Assembly: GCF_019279795.1 (NCBI RefSeq)
Contig: NC_056747.1
Location: forward strand, 1,003,537,932-1,003,601,931
From: Protopterus annectens
Lineage: Eukaryota; Chordata; Ceratodontiformes; Protopteridae
DNA length: 64,000 nucleotides
Direction: 5' to 3'
Position 1 is the first letter of the stretch. Each line of letters opens with the position of its first letter. A program made the translations under genes and the position numbers. Positions 26,010 through 38,518 of the stretch are shown here, piece after piece. Under the pieces are notes generated by a model, which did not search any database, was not told where the DNA came from, and saw only the letters and a list, made by a program, of their open reading frames with translations.

Positions 26010-26075
26010 TACAGTGGGAATCAGGGAATTTCCCCTTTCCACCACTGTAGAGCAATCTTGTACCCCCCCTAACCA
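26010..26075 (+). mobile_element. Partial TATA-core MITE (left half only)
   Basis: AGGGAATTTCCCCTTTCC and CACTGTAGAGCAATCTTG match the core. The TATA part is missing. Confidence 0.5.
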
Positions 26076-26279
26076 GGTACCATTCACACACTCCCATCCC
26101 CAAATCCATACTCACATTTATATATTCATCTTCCAGCATTCAACATTCTCATTACTCGATGAAACATGCATTCCACCAATCAGACTCATTAATTTCTACC
26201 AACAGTCCAATTTTTCATAAGCATTCAACCAAAGAAAGGTAATGCATATAGAATGAATACACTTTTTTTTGCAGTTTTT

Positions 26280-26450
26280 CTGAGTGCCAGCAGCTCTGAG
26301 TGTGAGATCATGGAACAGCAGGGTCAGGGAATTTGCTGCTTCCCCACTCTAGTGTGATCTCAGAGTTGGTATATATAATTAGCACAGGGTGGGGAGTGCA
26401 GAAGGCTTTGCAAAATAGCATTCTTGTCTTTTTTTTTTTCGTTGTGTTGA
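26280..26450 (+). mobile_element. Partial TATA-core MITE
   Basis: CCCCACTCTAGTGTGATCTC then AGTTGGTATATATAATTAGC, a G-rich run, and a T11 tract at about 26,430. Confidence 0.65.
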
Positions 26451-26499
26451 GTAAGTCTTTTTAGATATATGTTTTTCTGAATGCTCTTTTGAGAATATT

Positions 26500-26839
<340 letters not shown>

Positions 26840-26889
26840 TATAAATGTCCAGTGTCCCAACACACAGTATGTCAATAACATTTGGTTGA

Positions 26890-27085
26890 CAGAGACAGGG
26901 GGTCAATAGGTGTGTGAGATCAACAATGCTAGAGTAGGGGAATATTTCCTTTCCCTAGATATTGTGTGATCTCAGAGTTAGTATATATAATTAGCAGTGG
27001 GGGTGGGGGCACAGCCTTTCACATGGGGTACACAGAAAACAGAACATCAGCTGCAGCATTAATTTTTTAGTGCTTTATATCTGAA
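26890..27085 (+). mobile_element. Partial TATA-core MITE
   Basis: GGGGAATATTTCCTTTCCC, then TGTGTGATCTCAGAGTTAG and TATATATAATTAGCAG with a following G-rich run. The element ends are not defined. Confidence 0.6.
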
Positions 27086-28400
27086 TCTGTACAGCCATAA
27101 CTTCAGACTATAGCTTCATGATATACCCACGATTTACGTCTCAATGACTCATAAACCTTGCTATGAATCCTCATTTGCACACCTACAGCACACATGGACT
27201 TATTCAGGTATATGACAACACTGGACAGTCTTAGATACTTTTATTAATAGCGGAGGGCTCCCATATCTGGTTAGGACTGCATACTAGAGCCATACAACCT
27301 CATACCATGTTTGTAAATACTACTCAAGCACTTTGAGTTTTCAGTAGTCCAGTAAGAATATTTGCCTGTAAGCATAAGCTTGTGGATATGCCATGCAGTA
27401 ATTCTAGCAAATTCTTCTAAACTGTTTCAAACTCAAGCATAAATATCATAAACAGATGCAATGCCAGTCGAAGATTTTGTCTTTATTTGTTAATGTTAGG
27501 CGGACTAGGCTGAGGACCTTTTTCAGTCACTACACAGGCAAAATGGCATCAGGAATGAATACAGACTGTGTTACATATCACTTATATATAATATAAATAT
27601 CACAAATTCTTTCATACTTTAAAACAGAAGCAGAGACAATATTTAACACAGTCACTTCCTTCACAAATGCCTAAACAGAAAGAAAGAAAGAACAGCTTAT
27701 ACAGTGACAGAACAAACAATACTCCTGACAAGGTAAATGGCTGAGCACAGTTTATACAGCAATAGTGCAATGAAACCAATCTGCCATAATAGAAGAAGAG
27801 CATTTATAAGATATTAGAGGAACAAGACCGATTCCTGCCTTTTAATTAAAGGCATTTTTCATAGCTGATGATTAGCATATTAAACATTTTCTTTGAAACA
27901 TTGATTTCTTAGATAATAAATGTTGCATTAGCTACACTAATATGCTTATATCTGAGCTCAACAATTTAAGTTCAGGTTTTATTATAATGGTTATTCAGCA
28001 AGTGATTAAACAAATATTTACTGGAAGTGATTAAACAAATATTTACTGGAAGCTTGGAGTTTAGCTTCGCACAGAAATCCAAATGTATAACACTACTGCA
28101 TCCTGTCCAAAAGCACTTAAATTCTAGATGAAGACAGTTATCACCAGGAATTCAATGTGACCTTGAGAAATTATGCATCTGCAGAAGCAAGAAAATTACA
28201 CTCCCATACTTAAGCAAACCCAGGTGAGGGAATGAATAGGTTATTAGAATATGCACTTTGATTTATGCCCCAGTTGTTACAACTACAACACTGAGGTTGA
28301 TTAAACTGTGATATGAGCACAGACCCAGCAAAGTTCCAAATATCGCTATTGCACAGACTTCTAGATGTGGTTAAATTAACACCTGAAAGATACTGTCACC
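27086..28400. other. No recognised feature
   Basis: AT-rich sequence. A 26-bp tandem duplication (GTGATTAAACAAATATTTAC plus GGAA) lies at about 28,000-28,051. Confidence 0.5.
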
Positions 28401-29150
28401 ATCTCAAGTAGTACTATGTGTTGTAATCCTCATCTGCATGTACTGTTCCCACAATTTCCATTTTTTCTATGTAATTTGCTCTACTCTTTTCTAAACATCC
28501 CAATTTCCAGTTGTTTTATCTCTGTTACTATATTCACTACTTCTAGTATAGTTGGTTTAGACTTTGAATTCCATTTTCTAGTAATTGCTTTTTCTGGCAG
28601 CCACCATAATTAGAGTCAGTGAAGTGAAAAAACAGTGCAGTAATTCTAAAGAATGAAATCACATATACATATAGCAAGTTGTGAATGCATTCTACAATTG
28701 TTATATATAAATGACATGTTTAGAAAATGCTTGTCAAATTAAATACATGCTCATTATTCTGATAGTTACACACCATTCAGTATACTTGTCATAGGGCGGT
28801 GAGGAAGGCTAGGATTCCAGTGTGCAATATTATTACAGATGGTTATTTTGTACTTGATACACACATAGCCAGGCATATATCATTTATACCACAGAGAATT
28901 ATTTCATTATTTTCTGTACTCAATGTACTAGACTTTAAATTAAAAGGCTTTGTCTATTTAACATGATTTATAGTTACATCTTTTGTTATTGTTTTCAGTT
29001 GGTTTACACTTTGATTTCCATTTTCTAGTAACTGCTTTTTGACAGCCATCATAATTAGACTCTGCAAGGCCTTGCTATGTCTAGGCAATTCTGATTCTGT
29101 ATCATAGCTCAAAAAATCATTTCCTTACTCATACCAATTTGCTAACCCCA
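28401..29150 (-). repeat. Probable L1 3' UTR region with internal duplication
   Basis: 28,548-28,622 resembles 28,998-29,070 (TTGGTTTAsACTTTGA, TTCCATTTTCTAGTAAyTGC, CATAATTAGA). It lies immediately 3' of the L1 ORF2 C-terminus on the same strand, hence the reading as UTR. Confidence 0.4.
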
Positions 29151-29995
29151 ATATTTCTGATAAAGTAGCCTGCAGGGAATTTTTTAAAGTCTGCCAACTC
29201 ATTACACTCTCAGAAAATATGTCCCCAGTTATCTCTTTCTTCCCCATGACATCTCCAACATTTGCTATCTACCTGAAGAAACATTATTTGAAGCCTACTT
29301 GGGGTGTAAAAATACCTACGTAAGCACTTCCAAACAAAGAACCTAAATCTTCTAGACTTTGTTGCATATTTGGGAGACATACATATATATCCTCCCATTG
29401 TTTCTTTGTGACTTGCCTATCCCATCTCTCTTCCCAATCTTTTCTAACCTCATCTGATTGATTCTTACAGTTATCATGCAATATTCTATATGCTTTACTA
29501 ATTATGCCTTTTTTAACTGCAGCTTATGTTCTAGATTCTACTAAGAACTTCACCAATGCTGGTCTTTTGTTTAGGATCCTCCTATTTCATTCTGTTTGCT
29601 ATACTCTGATATCAATCCTTGATATAAAGGCAATCTGATATCAATCCTTGATATAAAGGCAATCTCTAGTCTTCTGTCCAAATAAACTATTGGCCTTTTT
29701 CATTCTATTACCTTTCCCTCTCTAATTATTTCTGCCCAATACCTTCGTTCTTTTGCCAGATTTGTCCAATAAATTCCAGCTGCTTCTTCCCTATTGTCTG
29801 TACGAGCAATTGCAGTCATCCCTATCAGCAGAATCTCCTATCTCCATTCCCTTGTTGGCTTAGTTCTTAAGATACACTCTGTTATTTTATGAATAAAATA
29901 TTAGGTATGGTTATTGATATTCTCCTTAAGGATCTGCATCCAAAATCCCAGTCTCTGCTTGTTCTTCAGCCACCCCCATTTCGTCATCATCCCTT
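29151..29995 (-). pseudogene. L1-superfamily ORF2 C-terminus relic
   Basis: On the minus strand, WKCLRRYFYTPSRLQIMF (29,333-29,280) and CWRCHGEERDNWGHIF (29,257-29,210) match the K..HRxYYTPxRL and CWRC..xxGTxxHxF signature at the L1/Tx1 ORF2 C-terminus. 29,380-29,990 aligns in order with 100-850 of this window, so both come from one LINE family. A 29-bp duplication lies at 29,607-29,664. The RT is missing. The right edge abuts a CR1 relic, so one element was cut by insertion of or joining to the other. Confidence 0.75.
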
Positions 29996-30129
29996 TCCAC
30001 TATTAATTATAGATTTCTACTTTTGCTATGTCTTGAGGGTGAAGCCAGCACCAAATTTGTTTGCAAGGACATTGACAATGTCCTCTTGGTCCTTCCATAG
30101 TGAAGCTTGCTGCTGCGTTTAGGCTAGGG

Positions 30130-31430
30130 AAGATGCAATTATAAATGAATTTTTGATATTTTGCCACAGACTTGGTTGAAGTTGTCATGTTTGTAGTCTT
30201 TAAATACAATGGGTTTAATGTAGGAGATTTTGTGAGATTAAAGGAGAAAATGTTAACTTATGGTTTGACTTCTCTGGGGAAGATGATACCAGAGGAGTAG
30301 TGAAACAGACAACTATATGTGTAAGGTTTATCTGCTAACTGCTCTGAAGATGTTTTGTTTAGTAAGTCTAGGAATTTATAGGCATATACTGCATTGCAGG
30401 TACAGGTGTCTTAGAAGGGTAGATAAAGTCACCCAGAATAATGGAGTTTTTGTTAATGGCATGATTATTTAGAATACTGATGAATCTTACATGGTAGCAA
30501 TGAACAAAGTAGATGCTCAGTAAAAACCTATTACTTGATAATTAATCCCTTGCAGAGAGATCTGGAGTTCAAGGAGTTCAGTTTATGGATCTCTAGGGAA
30601 CTGTCTGGTGGTAATATGTTCCTTGACTAATATGGAGACTTCACCAATGTTGCCAATGGGGCTGAAGGCATAAAAAGTGTGAAACTGTGATACAGAGGAA
30701 TTCCTGTCTTTACATTTAAACAAAGTTGTAATAATTACTCAGACACAGATGTTTTCTAAATGCAGGAGTGCCTCATGATCAAGCAATTTATTGTTTAGAC
30801 TTCTAACACTGAGGCAAGCCATCTGAATGTGATCTGATTTGGGGACAGAGTGATCTCATTTGGGGACAGGTGCACTAGTTACACTGGAATGTCCATCAAC
30901 TGGACTCTGCCTGAAAAAAAGTATTGGGGATAGCAAAAGCTTCAGCATGTATGTAAAAGCCTTGAAATGAGATGTGCAGGCCATCCTAGTGTGGGAACCT
31001 GGATTGATGAGCATCTTTTCCTTTATTGACACACACTGGACCTCTCTGGGATTTCTCTGAATATTTAACCAAATATTAATGCTGATTATCTTTTCTTTAT
31101 ATTTAGGAAATCATTCAAGGTGAAGGAAGGATTCCACTCAGGTCCAGTGTCTTACCTACATTTGTAACATGCATGAAAAGTTCTGACATGTTTCTCTGCT
31201 TATGCCTCAAGGTTTCACATCTCAAGCTGCTCATCCCCACACGTACCACTAGCGTGTCATATTCATATTTGTCAGTAGCTAGTGGTGTAACATCAGATAT
31301 CTTGGCACCTGAATTAACACTCACTGTAACCCTGTCATTGTCCAGCCATGTGAGTGACAAGCCATTGTGCCTGAGAATAGCGTTACCTAGCACTAAAACA
31401 TATTTTTACTGCTGTGGTTTAAACTGATAG
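30130..31430 (-). pseudogene. Decayed CR1 LINE, ORF1 esterase and endonuclease part
   Basis: The minus-strand frame 31,393-31,115 reads GNAILRHNGLSLTWLDNDRV, then SGAKISDVTP, YDTLVVRVG and LSGILP. This matches the SGNH esterase domain of CR1 ORF1 (GDSIVRH, CLPGARI, VVHVGTND, SGILP). Further 3' (30,840-30,250) VRSLNNKLLDHEALLHLENI, FHTFYAF and HITTRQF match the CR1 endonuclease N-terminus. The GDS block reads GNA, so the catalytic serine is lost. Many stops and frameshifts; no RT remains. Confidence 0.7.
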
Positions 31431-33455
31431 ATTTAGAGTGTTTATGCTCAGAGTTGACTCTTTATTGGAGGTGTGCATGGGGCAGATGAGTGGCTTGTTA
31501 TTTCCTAAGACATTAATCTTACTTATAAATGGCTGTGGGAGGGATTGTTTTACAACTTCAGCATAAGACATTTTAGTGTGATTAGAGAAGGACCGTAATG
31601 GAGGTATATGAAGCTCACAGTGAAAGTTATAGATGAGAGGGAAGCCTCCTGGTTAATTATGTATTTAACATCTCAGTGCTGCATGTAAGTTCATTGTCTG
31701 TGAGCATAAGACAGTTTGTTCATTTTCTTTGGAGAAGTAGTTGCTAAAATGCTGGCAACAGAGATGAAACAAGCAAAGTGAACTTATATCATGTTCAGTG
31801 CTTAGTTGTTTAGATGAATAAAGAAACTGCAGCACTAAACTGGTAGAACAATATGGAAGAGAGTCAATGAGAAGAACTTCCAAGTTTGATATTCTAGTGC
31901 TCACAAGTATTAGTAGATAAGATGAGACCTGGAGGAGTAACCAAAGACAATTTTATTGTAAGATCAGGCAACTCAAGAGCCACCTATTTTAAAAGAGCAA
32001 CACAGACTGGCTTGATGGACACACTGTATTATTGCTCTACTGATTTCAACAGAAGGGAAATGTATTTAAATAGCTTAAGGAGAGAAACTTCACAAAATTA
32101 TATTTATGTGATTACTGACCACAGCCAGTAAATGAGGAGAGGATGGGAATTATGTGGTCGCAGTTTCCTAAGGGGGACACAACAGGTGATACACCAGGTT
32201 TAAGAGCACAAGAACAGCATGAGAGTGTGAGAAAATTCTTAAGACACTTAGCTCTGCTGCAGATGGGAATTGCCTCAAAGCAAACACAACTTCTGAACTG
32301 TCCTGACTGTTAATCACCCTCATAAGAAGAAACCTAGGGTTTAATACCAACAATTAGGCTACTTAAATGACAAAATTCTTTGCAGCTATTTACAGGGACT
32401 ACTAATAGACCTTAGCTAAAACAGATCCAGACTGTTTAAACAAGTTTAAAAGCATAAAGACAAATCTTCATGTATTTCTGTTGCTCATTGTATTTGAAAG
32501 TATCTCAAACCAGCAGCAGTTAAAAATAATACTGCATTTAAGAAAAACGTAGGAGTAAAACCTGTTTGTTAAACATCTCTTATATGTGGGCTCGTCTTAC
32601 TATACTGGCAGGTTCATGTAATTAATAATTTAGTCAAAGTATCTATTTTTAAGACATTTATTAACAATTTAAGTAAGGTAAAGGCACCCATCTGCTTCAG
32701 AAGTGACTTCTCTACCACTAACAGTTTTCAACTTAAATTAGCTATTTATTCTTTCAACTCTTCTATTGCAGGTCCTTTTTTAATATAGACAAATGTGTCT
32801 CTTCATCTGTAAACTGTTCTATCATCTCTTTGCACTCTGGTCAGCTTTCGGACACTTTTTGGGATTAGTAGTGCAGCAGTGGTCACCTGACTTCCCACTG
32901 ATTTAAAAGAATATACCACTCCGAAATATAGAGTGATTCCACTGCAAATACTGTGGGCAAAACATTTTTGGGCTTGGACTACTGCCTTGTTCTGCAGCTC
33001 TTTCTCCCCATCAACTTTCTTTGCCATCATTCTGCGGTCTCATCTTTTGGAATACTCACTGGCAATCTTAGCCAGCATTTTAAACGTTGAATGTTCACTT
33101 CTGGATCCTTCTCTTTTCAATGGTAAACAGTTAAGGTCATTTGAACGTTGATAATCGTTTGTCCATTTTGTGGACTTGTAAATTAATTCTATTATCTGTA
33201 TGCACCTGGTTGCACTTTTGGAAGACGAATGAAGTCTTATAAAGAATTTCAGAATTTCTTCCACATTTTCAAAGGATAATCTCTTCTCCCCTTTATGTCA
33301 CCACTAGTCTTGCAGGATAGGACAAATATAAGGTTGCATCCAATAACTTTGTAGGATCACTGGAATCATTGAAGACTGACATTCAATTAAACAACAGGTA
33401 AGAAAAATATTCACAAATTTTGATGACCATATTTTCAGGACAAGTAGGCAGGAGT
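31431..33455. other. Unassigned; contains a broken open frame
   Basis: The left ~230 bp may be the N-terminal ORF1 region of the CR1 relic. A minus-strand frame from 33,264 to 32,803 is open for about 154 codons apart from one TGA at 33,037. It contains FKMLAKIASEYSKR, AVVQAQKCFAHSICSG and LLIPKSVRKLTRVQ. I do not recognise it. It could be a decayed transposon protein or chance. Confidence 0.35.
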
Positions 33456-33555
33456 ATATAGGTTCATAGGTTCATAGGTTGGTACTAGGCTATCGGCCCT
33501 AAGGCCTATGTAAGCCTAGCCATAACAATTCCCTGGAAATTTTTTCCCACAATAT

Positions 33556-35656
33556 TTACTTCTCTGGGCACCTGTCTAGCAGGGTGACTGACATGATCCC
33601 CGGGGTGAATTTCCTATCTCCCATCCAATCATCAAGGTTCCTTTTGAATAGGGCCAATGAGGTGCTCTGTTTGACATGTATGGGCAGTCTATTCCAGAGT
33701 ATGGGGAGTCTCTGGGTCAGGAACCTATCCCTCCAGCATGTTTTGTTCATTGTGATGATAAGGTATAGATCCCTGGAGCGTGTGGCTCTGAGGGATTGGG
33801 ATTTCTTTAAGTGGAGCATGTCAAACAGATCAGGGTTTGACATGGCCTTGTATGTTAAGCAGAGATCGCCTCTGAGTAGACAATATGCCACAGAGTATAG
33901 CTGGAGTTTTTTTAGATGGTGAGCATATGGCATCTGCTTTAGGCCTGTGATTCTTTTAGTAAGGTATTTCTGTGGCCTTTCCAGCTGTTGCAGATGTGTT
34001 GTGAGGTACATACCAAATGGGGCATTATACTCTATAATGGGTCTAATGAGGGATGAGTATAGTGGGACAATGACCTCCTTTTTTCTGGATGAAAAGCCCT
34101 TAGTGATGAGGTGTGCCACGTAGAAGGATTTCCTTACTGTTGTGGTTATGTGGTTATCGAAAGTGAGACTACTGTCCACTTGTGTCCCTAAGTCTCTCAT
34201 CAGACTTTCGATGTTTAGTGTCCTGCCACCTATGCAGTAGTTCATGGGTACATGTTTTTTTCCAAAGGGGATAACTATACATTTCTTGGCATTAAGGTTG
34301 AGCCCATGGCTCTGGCACCAGGCATCTGTTTCTGTAAGGCCCTTTTGTAGAATGTCTACATCATTTGGGGATTCAATAATGGTTCCCAGTTTGCAGTCAT
34401 CTGCAAACTTTGTTAGCCAGAGTCCCTTAGTGCTGGCCTGTACTTCAGAGAAGTAGATGCCAAGCAAGAGTGGTCCCAGGACTGAACCCTGAGGTACTCC
34501 ACTTGTCACTTGTCTGGAGCTGGATTTGGAGTCGGCTACTTTTACAGTCTGGGTTCTGTCAGTAAGCCAGTTGGCAACCCATCAAGTGACATAGGGATTT
34601 ATGCCCAGCTTAGTAAGTTTATCTATGATTCCAGAGTGGGGGATGGTGTCAAAGGCCTTAGCGAGGTCCAGATAGGCTGTGTGGACCGCCTTACCCTCGT
34701 CCACAGCTCTGGAGACAGATTCGAAGAAGTCAATCAGATTCAGGAGACAAGATCGGCCCTTCACAAACCCAAACTGGGTGGGGTCCAATGTCTGGAGTTT
34801 GCCAATGTCTTTCTTTATAAGTTCCATGATAATGCGTTCCATGCCCTTGCATATCAGGCTTGTCAGACTGATGGGACGGTAGTTCCCGGGATCCAAGGTG
34901 GATCCTCCCTTGTGGAGCGGGATAACTGTAGCTGTGCGCCCACTCAGTGGGCACGAAGCCTGAGCTGAGGCTATGATTAAACATGACACTTAGGTGGGGT
35001 GCCAGTTCATTTTGTAGTTCATGTAGTACACAGCCTGGGATGTCATCTGGTTCCATGGATGCTGTATTCTTAGCTTTGGAGAGTGCTGTTTCTACCTGCG
35101 TGGCTGTGATTATCGGAATTTGGCAATCTTTTAATACTGAGATGGGCCCTTTAGGGGGTGAGAGGGGAGTGAAGTTGGCACTAAATAGATCTGCCAGGAT
35201 ATTAGCAATATCCTTGGGATCAGTATATTTAATGCCATTCTGTTGTAGCTCAGAGCAGATCTGAGCATTGCCATTTAGATTATTGACATAACTATAGAAT
35301 GCCTTGTGGTTGTCTTTGGAATCTTTGGCAATTTTATTTTCGTAACTAGCTTTTGAGGATTTTATGAAGGATCTCAGCTTCTTACTGAGGCTGGTGAGGG
35401 AGTTTTTTGCATCCTGGGATTTTCCTCTTTTCTGCAACAGTTTCTTCCTTCTGTTGTATAGTTTGTTTATAGCAGGGGACCACCAGATTGGCTTCCTTTT
35501 TTTGGAAAAGAGCATCATGGTTCTATTTGGGATGGCACGATTCATGCACGAGTGGATGTGCTCGTACAGTGCCTTAGTGTAGGATTCTGCAGTCGAACTT
35601 CCAGATCCCATCTGCGTGGGTGTTGTGAAGTTTGTCACTTCTGACTTCAGTAGCAT
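33556..35656 (-). pseudogene. CR1 copy A reverse transcriptase and C-terminus
   Basis: Three frames together cover the RT: 35,656-34,935 (linker with WWSPAINKLYNRRKKLLQ and the first RT blocks), 34,989-34,582 (YRPISLTSL, DPTQFGFVKG, AYLDLAKAFDTIPH) and 34,509-33,556. The last carries TSGVPQGSVLGPLL, the catalytic FADD, and the thumb and C-terminus with LWNRLPIHV and FKRNLDDW. A frameshift at about 34,935 and a TGA at 34,579 break it. All catalytic aspartates are still readable. Confidence 0.9.
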
Positions 35657-35679
35657 GAAGTTGGCTTTGGAGAAGTTTT

Positions 35680-36372
35680 TTAAGGAGGTTTCCTTACTGG
35701 GGGGTGGGGTGGGATGTGGATGTCAAGGGTGATTTGCTTATGGTCAGACCTGACCAATGAGGGGGTGACCACTGGTGTGGAGCATCTATCTCCCATGTTG
35801 GTAATGACTAGGTCTAGGATATTGGAGCCCCTGGTGGGACAATGGATTAGTTGATCCAGGGCATTGGAATTTATGAATTCCAAGAACCGTTGGGAAAAGG
35901 AGTTGGTACCCGAGTCGTTTTCCCAGTTAATGGCAGGGTAGTTGAAATTGCCCAGCATTAGGGTGTTTGGTTGTATCTTAATATTTTCCAGTATGTTTAG
36001 GAAGGTGCAGTGAGAATCTTGGGGTATGGTGGGGGAAGTGTAGCAAGCTACAATTTGGATTGCAGTCTTACCTAGTGTTAGTTGCACCTGGAGAATTTCA
36101 GATGCATTGTGTTGGGCATCTAGCCTGGAGGTGTGAATATCCTTGGTGAATATGGACACTCCTCCACCTTTAGTGTTTTGATCTTGGTTTTGTGGCCGAA
36201 AAGTGTGGTAAGAATTGTAGCCTGGTATTGCAGGGGTGCTCTCTGGAGTCTTGAACCAGGTCTCAGTCATTGCACAGATATCGATGTTCTCCATTTTTAG
36301 GAGTGCCTCGAGAGAGTGCATTTTGAGGTTTAGACTTCTAGCATTGAGTAGCATTACCTTCATATTTTGCAT
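35680..36372 (-). pseudogene. CR1 copy A AP endonuclease domain
   Basis: The 230-codon frame begins KVMLLNARSL and shows TETWF, GYNSYHTFRP, GGGVSIF, GNFNYPAINWE and SLVRSDHKQI. These are the apurinic-endonuclease blocks that nick target DNA. The usual GDFN metal/catalytic Asp is Asn here (GNFN), unlike copy B (GDFN). The frame is lost in a G-rich run near 35,700, just before the linker to the RT. Confidence 0.88.
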
Positions 36373-36383
36373 GCTTGTATCTG

Positions 36384-37357
36384 TTACGGTGGTGGTTTTA
36401 TCCTTTGAACCTTGCCTAAAAAAGGCACTATAGGGGTGGCAAGAGCTTTAGCCAGTAACCTGAATCCCAGGGGTGACAGGTACAGACCATCTCTGGCAAA
36501 GCATCGTGGTTTGTCGATCATGTCTTCCCAGGCAGACAAATACTGGATCCCCTTTGAATGACACCAGAAGCTTAGCCAATTGTTGAAATCAATCATTTTG
36601 TCCTTATACTGTGGTATCATTCTGGGCAAAGGCAGGATGCTACTCAGACTAGGGTCATATCTGCCTGGGTCACATGATCCAAGAGCTCTTCCATGTCTCT
36701 TTTCATGTAGTCCAGGGAGGTACGTCTCAAGCCATTTACTCCAACATGGACAATGACAGAGTCGTATTTGTACTTGTTGTGGAGTGACTTGAGTGCATGC
36801 GTTATGTGGCCAATCCTGGCACCTGACAGGCAGCTGACTGTAATTTTCTCCTTGTTCAGCCTGGTGAGTGGGACATCAGTGTGCCTGACTATAAAGTAAT
36901 CTATGATTAAAGTGTTGAGCGCATTGTCTTGCCTTAGGGGCTGTTGTTGGGTGGCACACTGGTATTGTGAGTTATGTGTCACTTTGGTTGTGATTGGTGT
37001 TTGTTTGCGTTTCGGCTTCAGAGGTCCTTGTTGCTTGGGCAGGTTAATGTTAAGGGCCTCCGCATATGTGGGTTTAGTGTTGCTATGTGTGGGAGTTGAT
37101 GGTGTGGGTTTTGAAGGGCTATGAGTTGCTAGAGGTGTAATGCAGGTGTTAGCCTTCTCCTCTTGACTGTCTAGCACAGTCTTGACTGGAGAGAGCTTTG
37201 CTTCCAGTTTGGCTATGTAAGTGCATCTCTCGCAGGTTGTAGTGTTGGGTGGTAGGAGGAGAGGATTGTCTGTGTACATGAGGCAGTTGCCGCATTGCCC
37301 CAGTATGCCCAGTTTCACCAGGTGGACAGGAGAAATCTGAAGCTGACCCTTGGGCAT
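36384..37357 (-). pseudogene. CR1 copy A ORF1 (zinc-finger + SGNH esterase-like protein)
   Basis: The N-terminus has paired cysteines (CGNC at residues 17-20 and CERC at about 39-42), like the PHD/zinc finger of CR1 ORF1. A proline/threonine-rich linker follows, then an esterase-like domain (CLSGARIGHITHAL, VIVHVGVNGLRR, MKRDMEELLDHV). After a frameshift near 36,636 the C-terminal part continues (FNNWLSFWCHSKG, DGLYLSPLGFRLLA). The expected catalytic GDS reads DYF before IVRH, and the expected DGLH reads DGLY. Both catalytic Ser and His are therefore lost in this copy. ORF1 of this family is thought to bind RNA or membrane and assist transposition. Confidence 0.85.
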
Positions 37358-38518
37358 GCCTGTTTAGGTGCTTTTTTGCAAGGTTTAAGCTGTTTTCCCT
37401 TACCTTTGCAAGGTACTTTGAAATTGTAGGCTGTTTAGTGCCTATGATTAATTTCTCCTTACTGACAAGGAAAGCTGAGTGCTTGTATCAGTTTCAGGCT
37501 TCCTAGTGCTTTCCAGCAGGTTCTAGAGCAAGTGCTAGTCACAGGGTTCAGATTTTAGTGCTACTACTGAGAAACCAGCTAGTTTTTAGGGAAAATTTGA
37601 AGAGCAGACTTTCTGGCACCTGGAATAGTTTAACTGTAGCCTCGTAGTGCTGCACGATGTGCAAAAATGTGCAAACACACGCATTTTTAAGCCAGAAAGT
37701 TGAAAGGGATAGAAATCAGCCCAAAAAGGCTAATAAAATTACAATTTCAGAGCTGGAAACCACTCCTCTAGCGTTAGATAGGCAGTATAATGCTCACCAG
37801 TCCCACTTGTAGGCAGTAGGACTTCCCTCTGCCACAGCAAGGTCTGGATAGTTCTGAGCACAGAAAATAAAGTCCTGAGACAAGCAAGGCCTGGGATATG
37901 GACTAGCTAGAAAAGGTGGGAAATGAGCAAACAAGATAGTATATATATTTTTTTTGTTGTTGGAACAGGCTAAACAATGCAATAATACAGTAAATAAACA
38001 CAGAAAAGTCTAACACACTTGAGTGTGTAGTCCTAAACAGTAAATGCAATTAAAACTCTACAAAATTAGCAATTTAAAACTTTTTAAATGAAGCAAGGCA
38101 AGTACACAACAGTAATACAGCAGAATAAGTAGCTAGTCTACATATACAGAGAAGTCTATATATACAGAAAAGCAGCTAAAACACACAAACACTTCAGATG
38201 CAGTGCAACCTAGAGCACTTGAATTGTAGCAATATTAAGGCAATTACAACTATAATAAATGCTCTAAAATATACTCTATATTTCCAAAATGTTTGAGAAG
38301 CACAGTCAGAACATAAGGAAATTCAAGCAAATTTTTTTTTTTTTTTGAAAGGGAAAAAGGAGAAACAGAAGGCCTTATCAAATGTTCTCTCTGTATTAGG
38401 TAGAATGAGCTAATGACACTAGACTGGGAGGAGTGTCCCAGATCAGATTTACAGTAGGGGCGGGCAACTGCAAAGCCACCAAGTATAACACAAGACACCA
38501 ACTGGAAGGATGGGTGGG
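37358..38518 (-). other. Possible 5' UTR of CR1 copy A
   Basis: Non-coding sequence upstream of the ORF1 start. Recurring pieces such as GCACTTGAATTGTAG and ACACACTTGAGTGTG suggest internal repetition. Continuity with the element is inferred from position only. Confidence 0.35.

Larger units (their letters stand above)
33461..37357 (-). mobile_element. CR1-clade LINE, copy A (ORF1 + ORF2, inactivated)
   Basis: In minus-strand order this shows ORF1 (37,357-36,384), the endonuclease (36,372-35,680), the RT and C-terminus (35,656-33,556) and a 3' tail (33,530-33,461). The tail has the self-complementary TAGGCT...AGCCTA and GGCCTTAGGGCC, then tandem AACCTATG octamers; octamer repeats at the 3' end are a CR1 trait. 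Frameshifts at about 36,636, 35,700 (G-rich run) and 34,935, and a TGA at 34,579, make it inactive. The 5' UTR may extend rightward past 37.4 kb. Confidence 0.92.

Noticed and set aside
32803..33264. Host gene or retrocopy with one stop
   Set aside because: No known motif, no splice sites or poly(A), and 154 codons with a stop may be chance; left as unassigned.
34510..34968. 152-codon plus-strand frame
   Set aside because: It lies antisense to the CR1 copy A reverse transcriptase, so it is a shadow frame.
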